Below the pieces are notes generated by a model. It was given only the letters and a program-made list of their open reading frames with translations. It did no database searches and had not been told where the DNA came from. Positions 5,982 to 14,605 of a stretch of 19,211 nt of DNA are shown here, piece by piece. This stretch comes from JACDDK01 sp035689095 (lineage in GTDB: Bacteria; Actinomycetota; Rubrobacteria; Rubrobacterales; Rubrobacteraceae): contig DASSMB010000153.1 in NCBI GenBank assembly GCA_035689095.1, positions 1 through 19,211 on the forward strand, given 5' to 3'. How positions within the stretch are numbered: position 1 is the first letter of the stretch; every line of letters begins with the position of its first letter. The position numbers were made by a program, and so were the translations under genes.

Positions 5982-7709
5982 ATGAATAGGGCGCTCTTCG
6001 AGCACGTCCGCTTCGCGCGGCTCTATGTTGTTATCACGGCCCTGTTGGGTTTTCTGGCGGCCGCCGCTACCGTGGCGCAGATGGTCTTCCTGAGCAGGAT
6101 CGTTGACCGGGTCTTCCTGAAAGGCGCGGGCCTGGCGTCGGTGCGGGATCTGCTGGCCATCCTGCTCGCAGCCGTGATCGCGCGGGCAGCGTTGCTGTGG
6201 GTGCGGGAGGTGGCCGCCCAGCGAGGCGCGGTGCGGGTGAAATCCGAGCTGCGCGACAGGTTGTTCGAGCACGTCCTGCGGCTCGGACCCTCCTACACGG
6301 GCGGCGAGAGGACCGGGGAGCTGGTGACGACGGCGACGGAAGGGATCGAGAAGCTGGAACCTTACTTCGCCCGCTACCTGCCGCAGATGGTCCTGAGCGC
6401 GTCGGTGCCGCTATTGGTGGTGGCGTACGTGTTCCCGAGGGACTGGTCGAGCGCGGCGCTGCTCCTCATAACGGCGCCGGTCATCCCGATCATGATGGTC
6501 CTCGTAGGTTCCTACGCCGAGGAGCACATGCAGCGCCAGTGGACGGCCCTCTCGCGCATGGGCGCGCACTTCCTCGACGTCTTGCAGGGGCTCCCAACGC
6601 TCAAGACGTTCAACCGGGGGGCCGCGGAGCGGGAGCGGGTCGCGGCGGTGAGTGAGGAGTTCCGGGCGCGCACGATGAAGGTGTTGAAGTTCGCCTTCCT
6701 CTCGGGGCTGGTGCTGGAGTTCATGACGGCCGTCGCCATTGCGCTCATCGCCGTCACGCTCGGTGTGCGGCTGGTCTCCGGGAACATGCCGTTCGAGGAG
6801 GCGTTCGTGGTCCTGCTCCTCGCGCCGGAGTTCTACCGGCCGCTCCGCGAGCTGGGCGTCCACCGGCACGCCGGGATGGAGGGCAAGGCCGCCGCCGAGC
6901 GTATAGCCGAGATCCTGGCTATCCCCCCGCCGGTGAGCGGGGAGTGTGGCCCCTCGGACCATCTCTCAGGCGGGTTGACTATAGATCTCTCCAGTGTCGG
7001 CTACACGTATCCCGGGAACGAGCGTCCGGCGCTCTCGGACCTCTCACTCATGCTGCCCGCCGGTACGCGGACCGCCGTGGTCGGACGTAGCGGGACGGGG
7101 AAGAGCACGCTCGTGAACCTCCTGATGCGCTTTCTGGACCCGATGGAGGGAAGTATTCGGGCGAACGGTGTGGAGGTACAGGATCTGCCGGTTGACCTGT
7201 GGCGGACGAACGTCGCGCTGGTGCCGCAGAGGCCGCACCTGTTCCACGGGAGCGTGCTGGAGAACATCCGGATTGCGCGGCCCGAGGCGAGCCGGGCGGA
7301 GGTCGAGCGGGCGGCGGAGCTTGCGGGAGCGGCGGAGTTCATCCGGCGGCTTCCGAAAGGATACGACACTCAGGTCGGGGAGCGTGGGGCGCGCCTGAGC
7401 GGGGGAGAGGCGCAGAGGCTCGCGATAGCCCGCGCCTTCTTGAAGGACGCGCCGGTCTTGATCCTGGACGAGCCGACATCGAGCCTCGACCCGGAGAGCG
7501 AGCGTCTGGTCCGGCTAGCCGTGGAGAAACTGTCCGAGGGACGGACGACCCTGATAGTCGCCCACCGCCTCAACACCGTCTACAGCGCGGACAAGATAGT
7601 CGTCCTCGAAGCCGGGCGGCTGGCGGAGAGCGGCACCCACGCCGCGCTCGCCGGTGGCGACGGCCCCTACGCCCGGCTCGTGGGCGCCTATGGGGGCGCA
7701 TCGGCGTGA
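5982..7709 (+). CDS. cydD: CydD, thiol-exporter ABC subunit for cytochrome bd assembly
   Basis: One half of the heterodimeric CydDC ABC exporter of the cytoplasmic membrane. It exports glutathione/cysteine-type thiols and binds heme, and is needed to mature cytochrome bd. The 575-residue protein has a six-helix membrane domain (about 1-310) fused to an ATPase domain: Walker A GRSGTGKS (368-375), Q-loop VPQRPHLF (about 414-421), signature LSGGEAQR (472-479), Walker B LILDEPT (493-499) and switch His528 (AHR). All ATPase residues are intact. No Shine-Dalgarno precedes the ATG; TTATCT at 5968-5973 could be the -10 box of a nearly leaderless message. cydC follows with a 4-nt overlap. The name rests on similarity and on the adjacent cydAB genes. 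Confidence 0.93.
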   Translation: MNRALFEHVRFARLYVVITALLGFLAAAATVAQMVFLSRIVDRVFLKGAGLASVRDLLAILLAAVIARAALLWVREVAAQRGAVRVKSELRDRLFEHVLRLGPSYTGGERTGELVTTATEGIEKLEPYFARYLPQMVLSASVPLLVVAYVFPRDWSSAALLLITAPVIPIMMVLVGSYAEEHMQRQWTALSRMGAHFLDVLQGLPTLKTFNRGAAERERVAAVSEEFRARTMKVLKFAFLSGLVLEFMTAVAIALIAVTLGVRLVSGNMPFEEAFVVLLLAPEFYRPLRELGVHRHAGMEGKAAAERIAEILAIPPPVSGECGPSDHLSGGLTIDLSSVGYTYPGNERPALSDLSLMLPAGTRTAVVGRSGTGKSTLVNLLMRFLDPMEGSIRANGVEVQDLPVDLWRTNVALVPQRPHLFHGSVLENIRIARPEASRAEVERAAELAGAAEFIRRLPKGYDTQVGERGARLSGGEAQRLAIARAFLKDAPVLILDEPTSSLDPESERLVRLAVEKLSEGRTTLIVAHRLNTVYSADKIVVLEAGRLAESGTHAALAGGDGPYARLVGAYGGASA

Positions 7710-9466
7710 GGACTTTCCTGCGCCTGATCCGCTTCCTGGGTCCCTACCGCTGGCAGGTCGCGCTGGCGGTCTTCCTGGGCGTTGTGACGGTGGTGAGCAA
7801 CGTGGGGCTGCTGGCGACGGCGGCGTATGTCATCTCGGCGGCTGCGATAGTCTCTTACATCTCGCTGCTCGTCATCCAGGTCTACCTGGTCCGAATCTTC
7901 AGCGTCTCCCGCTCTTTCTCGCGCTACGCCGAACGCATGGTCTCCCACGACGTAACCTTCCGGCTGCTCGGCAACCTGCGGACCTGGTTCTACGGACGCC
8001 TGGAACCTCTGGCTCCGGCCCGGCTCGCGGGCTACCGCAGCGGTGACCTGCTCTCCCGCGTCGTGCGCGACGTCGAGGAGTTGGAGAATGTCTACCTCCG
8101 AATCCTGGCTCCGGCCGCCATCGCCGCGGTCATCTCCGCCTTCACCTTCGCGCTCTTCTATATCTTCAGCCCGGCGCTGGCGTTCGTGGCTCTGGGGTTC
8201 CTGACCCTGACCGGCGTCGGGGTCCCGATCCTGGTTCGGACGCTCTCCAGAGGGCTCGGACGGCGGGAGTTGGAGCTTCGCGCGGAGCTGAACGCCAGGA
8301 TCGTGGATGGTGTCCAGGGAGCTCAGGATCTGCTAGCTTTCGGCGCAGAAGGCGCGCACCAGATGGAGATAGCCGCCGTGGGCCGCAAGCTCGACCGGGT
8401 GCAGAGGAAGATGGCCTTCGTGACGGGCCTGCGGGACTCGCTGAACGACCTGCTGACGAACCTCACCATGATAGCCGCGCTAGTCCTGACGATACCGCTC
8501 GTCGCTCAGGGAGAGATAAAAGGCGTCTACCTGGGATTCCTGGCGCTCGTGGCTCTAGGGGCTTTCGAGGCCGTTCAGCCGCTCGGGACGGCCTTCCAGT
8601 TTCTCGGGCGCTCGCTCCACGCCGGGGAGCGGCTATTCGAGATCTCCGACTCCGAGCCCGCCGTGAGAGACCCGGAGAAGCCGTATCCTGCTCCCGCGGA
8701 CCACACGCTGGAGTTCGACCGGGTGAGCTTCCAGTACGAGCAGGACGAGACCGCCGTCCTCGAAGACATCTCTTTCACGCTGAGGCCGGGGAGCAGGATC
8801 GCGGTCGTCGGGCCGAGCGGGGCGGGGAAGAGCACGCTGGTCAACCTGATCCTGCGCTTCTGGGACCCGCAGGGAGGCGAGGTCCGCTTCGGCGGACGTG
8901 ACATCCGCGACTACGAGACCGAAGACCTGCGCTCGCTCGTGGGCGTAGTCGCCCAGGACACGCACGTCTTCAACGCCTCCCTGCGCGAAAACCTTTCGCT
9001 CGCGCGTCCCGGAGCCGACGACACGGTGCTGAAGGAGGCTCTGGAGAGGGCGCGGCTCTCCGATCTGGTGGAGCGTCTGCCGGGTGGGCTGGATGGATAC
9101 ATTGGGGAGCAGGGAGCGCGGATCTCCGGCGGCGAGCGACAGCGGCTCGCGGTGGCGCGGGCGCTCCTAAAGGATGCGCCGGTCCTCGTGATGGACGAGG
9201 CCACGGCGAACCTGGACCCCGTAACCGAGCGGGAGCTCCTGGAGAGCGCGCGAAGCCTGATGCTGGGTCGTTCGACGCTCGTGATTACGCACCGGCTAGT
9301 GGATATGGAGAGCATGGACGAGATCCTGGTCCTCGACGGTGGACGCATCGTCGAGCGCGGTACTCACGCGGAACTGCGCGGCTCCGGCGATCTCTACTCC
9401 CGGATGCTCGAAGTGCAGAACGGGATGTTCGCGGCCCGGACTTCCGGCCGAATCGGTCAAAACTGA
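7706..9466 (+). CDS. cydC: CydC, second subunit of the CydDC exporter
   Basis: Partner of CydD in the heterodimeric thiol/heme-linked ABC exporter. The GTG at 7706 overlaps the cydD stop (GTGA) and starts directly with RTFLRLIRFLGPYRW, the typical N-terminus before the first membrane helix; longer versions of the frame run inside cydD and are spurious. The 586 residues comprise a membrane domain (about 1-310) and an ATPase domain with Walker A GPSGAGKS (369-376), signature ISGGERQR (473-480), Walker B VLVMDEAT (493-500) and His529. Both half-transporters therefore carry consensus signature motifs. The stop codon TGA is the first half of the second cyd operator. Confidence 0.93.
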   Translation: MRTFLRLIRFLGPYRWQVALAVFLGVVTVVSNVGLLATAAYVISAAAIVSYISLLVIQVYLVRIFSVSRSFSRYAERMVSHDVTFRLLGNLRTWFYGRLEPLAPARLAGYRSGDLLSRVVRDVEELENVYLRILAPAAIAAVISAFTFALFYIFSPALAFVALGFLTLTGVGVPILVRTLSRGLGRRELELRAELNARIVDGVQGAQDLLAFGAEGAHQMEIAAVGRKLDRVQRKMAFVTGLRDSLNDLLTNLTMIAALVLTIPLVAQGEIKGVYLGFLALVALGAFEAVQPLGTAFQFLGRSLHAGERLFEISDSEPAVRDPEKPYPAPADHTLEFDRVSFQYEQDETAVLEDISFTLRPGSRIAVVGPSGAGKSTLVNLILRFWDPQGGEVRFGGRDIRDYETEDLRSLVGVVAQDTHVFNASLRENLSLARPGADDTVLKEALERARLSDLVERLPGGLDGYIGEQGARISGGERQRLAVARALLKDAPVLVMDEATANLDPVTERELLESARSLMLGRSTLVITHRLVDMESMDEILVLDGGRIVERGTHAELRGSGDLYSRMLEVQNGMFAARTSGRIGQN

Positions 9467-9479
9467 TCAATTTTGATCA
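9464..9479. promoter_or_regulatory. Putative cyd operator 2 (upstream of cydA)
   Basis: TGATCAATTTTGATCA, matching operator 1 at 15 of 16 positions (the centre TC becomes TT). It again overlaps the stop codon of the gene before it and is centred 94 bp before the cydA GTG, or about 70 bp before the transcription start implied by CATAAT at 9530. In both cases the placement would suit an upstream-binding activator better than a promoter-occluding repressor. Confidence 0.65.
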
Positions 9480-9529
9480 AGAACCCGACTAAAGATCTGG
9501 TTACGGTGGAACGCAGGATTTTATGCGAG

Positions 9530-9535
9530 CATAAT
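9530..9535 (+). promoter_or_regulatory. Probable -10 box of cydAB
   Basis: CATAAT matches five of six positions of the sigma-A -10 consensus; TGGAAC at 9507-9512, 17 bp upstream, is a weak -35. This predicts a leader of about 25 nt containing the AGGAGG at 9556-9561, and gives cydAB its own promoter separate from cydDC. Confidence 0.45.
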
Positions 9536-9555
9536 GCGTAGCGGTAGGCGAGCGT

Positions 9556-9561
9556 AGGAGG
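9556..9561 (+). promoter_or_regulatory. Consensus Shine-Dalgarno of cydA
   Basis: A perfect AGGAGG with a 4-nt spacer fixes the GTG at 9566 as the cydA start. It contrasts with the leaderless-type starts elsewhere in the window. Confidence 0.75.
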
Positions 9562-9565
9562 CGAA

Positions 9566-10963
<1,398 letters not shown>

Positions 10964-10972
10964 GGAGGAACG

Positions 10973-12013
10973 ATGGAGACTATCTGGTTTATAGCGGTGG
11001 CGTTGATGGTGGCGATGTATGTACTCCTGGACGGCTTCGACCTCGGCGCCGGGACGATACACCTCTTCGCCGCCCGTAACGAGGCGGAGCGGCGCACGGT
11101 CATCCGCGCCATCGGGCCGGTGTGGGACGGAAACGAGGTCTGGCTCATCGCCGCCGGCGGCACGCTGTTCTTCGCCTTCCCAACCCTGTATGCCGCCGGG
11201 TTCTCCGGGTTCTACCTGCCGCTCATCATGGTGCTGTGGCTCCTCATGATCCGGGGCCTCTCCATAGAGCTTCGGGGGCACATGGACAACCCGATGTGGG
11301 CCTCGTTCTGGGACGCGGCGTTCTTCGTCGGGAGCGCGCTACTCACGTTCTTCTTCGGCGCCGCCCTGGGCAACGTGGTGCGCGGCGTCCCGCTCAATAA
11401 GAACGGCTTCTTCTTCCAGCCGCTGTGGACGAACTTCAGCCCCTTCGCCAAGGTTCCCGGCATCCTGGACTGGTACACGATCCTGATCGGTCTGCTCGCC
11501 CTCACGACGCTCATCGTCCACGGCGCGAACTTCATCGCCGTCAAGACCGAGAACGACCTGAACGCCCGAGCGCGCAGGATCTCAGGCCGTTTCACCTACG
11601 CGACCATCGCTCTAACCGTCCTCGCCACCATCGCTACCTTCTGGGTCAGCCCCCGCATGCTCGAAGGCTTCAACAGCCGCCCCTACGGGTACGTGCTGCC
11701 CCTAATCGCCATAGCCGGTCTCGTCGGGATGGTCCTCTACAGTGGCAGGGGACGCGACACCGCCGCGTTCCTAGCATCCAGCGCCTTCATAATCGGGATG
11801 CTCACCAGCACCGTCTTCGGCGTCTACCCGGACGTGCTGCCCGCCGTCAACCCCGAGAACAGCCTCACCATCCACAACGCCGCGTCTTCCAACTACAGCC
11901 AGGCGGTCGGTCTTGTCTGGTGGACCATCGGCATAATCCTCGCCGCCATCTACTTCGTCGTCATCTACCGCCTCTTCCGCGGCAAGGTGCGCCTGGAGGA
12001 CGAGGGCTACTAG
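10973..12013 (+). CDS. cydB: Cytochrome bd quinol oxidase subunit II
   Basis: The second membrane subunit, which packs against CydA. The 346 residues give about eight to nine hydrophobic helices. The diagnostic first segment MYVLLDGFDLGAGTIHLF (15-32) and GPVWDGNEVWL (48-58) are present, with the acidic and tryptophan residues that are conserved in the family. GGAGG stands just before the ATG. The gene is co-transcribed with cydA; no third small subunit (CydX/CydS-like) is visible between cydB and the facing gene, whose stop codon overlaps the cydB stop. Confidence 0.95.
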   Translation: METIWFIAVALMVAMYVLLDGFDLGAGTIHLFAARNEAERRTVIRAIGPVWDGNEVWLIAAGGTLFFAFPTLYAAGFSGFYLPLIMVLWLLMIRGLSIELRGHMDNPMWASFWDAAFFVGSALLTFFFGAALGNVVRGVPLNKNGFFFQPLWTNFSPFAKVPGILDWYTILIGLLALTTLIVHGANFIAVKTENDLNARARRISGRFTYATIALTVLATIATFWVSPRMLEGFNSRPYGYVLPLIAIAGLVGMVLYSGRGRDTAAFLASSAFIIGMLTSTVFGVYPDVLPAVNPENSLTIHNAASSNYSQAVGLVWWTIGIILAAIYFVVIYRLFRGKVRLEDEGY

Positions 12014-12702
12014 CCTCCGAACCCCCTGGAGAGCCCAACGGCCAGCGTGACGAGCGTGAGCCCCAGGAAGAACGCCGCTGTTACGCATCCCAGTCCCGCC
12101 AGCGCGCAGGAAGCCGCCGCGCCGCCGGGGCTCGTCCCGGCGACGAGCCGGGCGCCCAGGACCACCAGCGCCACGTGCCACACTAGCGCCGCGGCGGACA
12201 CGATGAAGGTGAGAGCGCCCAGTATCGCCGGAACCGTACCGCCTCCTTCCAGCGCGAGCTGCAACAAGGCCAGCGGTATCTGGACCAGATACCCGGCTAC
12301 CCACGGAGCGCACGCCACCCCGACGACCGCCAGCATGGAAGAGAGCGAGGCCCGTCCTCCGAACAGGCGCACCGTCAGGTACATCAGGGACGAGACGCCC
12401 AGCCACCACACGAACGGGAACAGGAGGGCCGACAGCGGGACGAAGACCCGCAGCCCGCGCTCTAGCTGCGCGAAGGCGGCCGGCGGCAACTCCGGGAACT
12501 GCTCCGGCCGCAATCCTCCGCCGGGTCCCGAGAGCAGCGTCAGGATGAGGCCTAGAGCCGCCCATATCGCCACGACCGCAATCCCGGAGCCGAGTCTGCT
12601 CTCTCTTCCAATAGACTCCAGGGCCGGGCGGGGTCTCCGCAAGACCTCGAAGATTATGCTGGGACCGCGAGACTGCAACTCGGACAACCCCTCTCCGTTC
12701 AC
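12010..12702 (-). CDS. Yip1-type multi-pass membrane protein
   Basis: A 230-residue protein with a short polar N-terminus (FEVLRRPRPALESIGRE, a typical lead-in) followed by about five hydrophobic helices, the layout of bacterial Yip1-domain proteins. Their function is not established. Helices are visible around residues 40-60, 108-125, 135-150, 165-185 and 200-225. It runs convergently to cydB, and the two stop codons overlap by 4 bp with no room for a terminator. The start is the GTG at 12702; TAGAAT on the minus strand at 12730-12725 could be its -10 box. It shares a divergent spacer with the phosphodiesterase gene. Family assignment is from overall pattern rather than a signature motif. 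Confidence 0.7.
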   Translation of the reverse strand: MNGEGLSELQSRGPSIIFEVLRRPRPALESIGRESRLGSGIAVVAIWAALGLILTLLSGPGGGLRPEQFPELPPAAFAQLERGLRVFVPLSALLFPFVWWLGVSSLMYLTVRLFGGRASLSSMLAVVGVACAPWVAGYLVQIPLALLQLALEGGGTVPAILGALTFIVSAAALVWHVALVVLGARLVAGTSPGGAAASCALAGLGCVTAAFFLGLTLVTLAVGLSRGFGG

Positions 12703-12736
12703 GGGCGAGACGTGCGACGTGGCGATTCTAGCAGAG

Positions 12737-12748
12737 GCGCGTACGCGC
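12737..12748. repeat. 12-bp palindrome in a divergent promoter region
   Basis: GCGCGTACGCGC is a perfect palindrome in the 99-bp spacer between the divergent Yip1-type and phosphodiesterase genes. In GC-rich DNA such a palindrome may be accidental; an operator is possible. Confidence 0.3.
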
Positions 12749-12801
12749 TCATGGCAACTCAGCTACCATGACCCCGCTCACCGAACGCGGAGGAAAGAGG
12801 C

Positions 12802-13278
12802 TTGCTCGCCGTTGTCATCGCCGACACGCACATACCCCGCCGGGCGAAAGTGTTGCCGGATGCTCTGCACGCGCATCTCCGGCGCTCCGACCTGATCCTG
12901 CACGCCGGCGACCTGATGGACCCGGCGCTCCTCGAAGATCTCGGCGCTTACGCTCCCGTCAGGACAGTGCGAGGGAACCTGGACCCGGCGGATGCCGGAT
13001 TGCCGGAGACGCTGGAGTTCGAGTTCGGCAGCGCGCAGGTGGCCATGATCCACGACTCCGGCCCTAAGAAGGGGCGGCGCAACCGCATGAGGCGCCGCTT
13101 CCCGGAGGCGCGTGTGGTCATCTTCGGACACTCGCACATACCCTGGCTGGAGGATGCGGACGGGCTCTTGCTGCTCAACCCCGGCAGCCCGACGGACAGG
13201 CGGCGCCAGCCCGAATACACGTTCGCGCTGCTGCGCGTCGAGGGTGGAGAGGTCTCCGCGGAGATTTTAGCTCTGTAG
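12802..13278 (+). CDS. YfcE/MJ0936-like metallophosphoesterase
   Basis: Small two-metal phosphodiesterase of the calcineurin-like superfamily, cytoplasmic. All metal and catalytic positions are present in 158 residues: D8 and H10 (ADTH), D37 (HAGD), N59 (GNLD; usually GNCD), H84 (IHD), and H110 and H112 (GHSH). NPGS at 126-129 closes the active site as in the family. The TTG start follows AGGAAAGAGG by one to two bases, and the protein begins right at the first strand, as expected. Members hydrolyse model phosphodiesters; the natural substrate is generally unknown. nhaA begins 40 bp downstream but seems to have its own promoter. Confidence 0.88.
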   Translation: MLAVVIADTHIPRRAKVLPDALHAHLRRSDLILHAGDLMDPALLEDLGAYAPVRTVRGNLDPADAGLPETLEFEFGSAQVAMIHDSGPKKGRRNRMRRRFPEARVVIFGHSHIPWLEDADGLLLLNPGSPTDRRRQPEYTFALLRVEGGEVSAEILAL

Positions 13279-13306
13279 CATTGTCTTTGACTCATTTCGC
13301 CAATGG

Positions 13307-13312
13307 TAAGAT
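13307..13312 (+). promoter_or_regulatory. -10 box for a leaderless nhaA transcript
   Basis: TAAGAT ends 6 nt before the nhaA ATG, and no Shine-Dalgarno lies between. TTGTCT at 13281 and TTGACT at 13287 are possible -35 elements, but at poor spacing (20 and 14 bp). Confidence 0.55.
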
Positions 13313-13318
13313 CGAAGC

Positions 13319-14602
13319 ATGCCGGGAAAGACCATCAAGCGCCTGCTGAGTCCCTTCGAGCAGTTCGTACACAGCGAGAGCGCCGGCGGTATCTCCCTGA
13401 TCTTCGCCGCCCTCGTCGCCTTCGTCTGGGCCAACTCTCCCTGGGCCCCCGGCTACTTCGCACTCCGGGAGATCACCTTCGGCGTGGGGTTCGGGGAGTG
13501 GCGTCTGGAGAAGCCGCTCCTGCTCTGGGTGAACGACGGGCTGATGGCGTTCTTCTTCTACCTGGTCGGGCTGGAGATAAAGCGCGAGGTCCTCGTCGGC
13601 GAGCTGTCGGCGCCTCGGGACGCGGTCCTGGCGGTTGCGGCGGCCGTGGGCGGCATGATCCTGCCGGCTACTATCTACGCGGCCGTAAACTTGGGCGGCG
13701 AGGCCATCGGCGGATGGGGCATCCCGATGGCTACGGATATCGCCTTTGCGCTGGGGATGATGGCCCTGCTCGGCGACCGGGTGCCGCTTTCTCTAAAGGT
13801 TTTCCTGACGGCTCTGGCGATCGTGGACGACCTGGGCGCGGTGCTCGTGATCGCGCTGTTCTACACCGATGAGATCAACACCGTGAACCTCCTCGTGACG
13901 GCGGTCGCACTGGCGCTGGCTTTTGCCTACGGGCGGTTCGGCGGACGCAACCTGAAGGTCCTGGCGTTCTTCGGGGTGGTGGTGTGGTTCTTCGTGCTCC
14001 AGTCTGGCGTCCACGCGACGGTCGCCGGCGTGCTCCTGGCCCTGGCGACGCCGATGAAGCGCAAGATCCTGCCGGAGAACCTCCGGGACGAGCTGCGGGC
14101 CGGTCTGGAGCGCGGGGAGTTCGAGGAGGTAGAGGTGAAGGTGGCGAGCCTCGAACGGGTGCTCGGTGATGCTCAAAGTCCGCTGCACCGCCTGGAGCAT
14201 TTGATGCATCCGTGGGTGGCGTTCCTGATACTGCCGGTCTTCGCCCTGTTCAACGCGGGCGTAGACCTCGGGGGTGGAGCGGCCCTCACCGAGCCGGTCA
14301 CGGTTGGCGTAGTGCTGGGCCTGATCGTCGGCAAGCCGCTCGGCGTGCTGGGCTTCTCCTGGCTCGCCACGAGGCTTGGGATCGCCACGCTCCCCAGGGG
14401 CGTGGGCTGGAGCGGAATGGCGGGGGCCGGACTGCTCGCGGGCATCGGATTCACGATGTCGCTCTTCGTCGGTGGCCTGGCCTTCGAGGAGAACGAAAAT
14501 CTACTGGACGGGGCCAAGCTCGGGATACTCTCCGCCTCGGTCGTGGCGGCCATTCTGGGGCTGCTGGTGCTAGGGTGGAGAAAGTCCACGGCCGGCGGCT
14601 AG
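13319..14602 (+). CDS. nhaA: Na+/H+ antiporter NhaA
   Basis: Electrogenic sodium/proton antiporter of the inner membrane that expels Na+ and regulates internal pH. The 427 residues show the family landmarks: PMATDIAFALG with D140 (E. coli D133), ALAIVDDLGAV with the transport pair D170/D171 (E. coli D163/D164), and GKPLGV with K339 (E. coli K300). Residues 246-298 form a charged loop (many Glu and Arg, ending SPLHRLEHLMHPW) that is longer than in E. coli and common in actinobacterial homologues. The next gene starts 3 bp after its stop, so the two antiporters are very probably co-translated. Confidence 0.95.
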   Translation: MPGKTIKRLLSPFEQFVHSESAGGISLIFAALVAFVWANSPWAPGYFALREITFGVGFGEWRLEKPLLLWVNDGLMAFFFYLVGLEIKREVLVGELSAPRDAVLAVAAAVGGMILPATIYAAVNLGGEAIGGWGIPMATDIAFALGMMALLGDRVPLSLKVFLTALAIVDDLGAVLVIALFYTDEINTVNLLVTAVALALAFAYGRFGGRNLKVLAFFGVVVWFFVLQSGVHATVAGVLLALATPMKRKILPENLRDELRAGLERGEFEEVEVKVASLERVLGDAQSPLHRLEHLMHPWVAFLILPVFALFNAGVDLGGGAALTEPVTVGVVLGLIVGKPLGVLGFSWLATRLGIATLPRGVGWSGMAGAGLLAGIGFTMSLFVGGLAFEENENLLDGAKLGILSASVVAAILGLLVLGWRKSTAGG

Positions 14603-14605
14603 CGC

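Noticed and set aside
7199..7705. N-terminal extension of cydC into cydD
   Set aside because: The extension is shadow sequence; the GTG at 7706 gives the normal CydC N-terminus and a 4-nt overlap.
12010..12013. A terminator expected between cydB and the convergent Yip1-type gene
   Set aside because: The stop codons overlap by 4 bp and I found no hairpin with a T-tract near the junction, so none is annotated.
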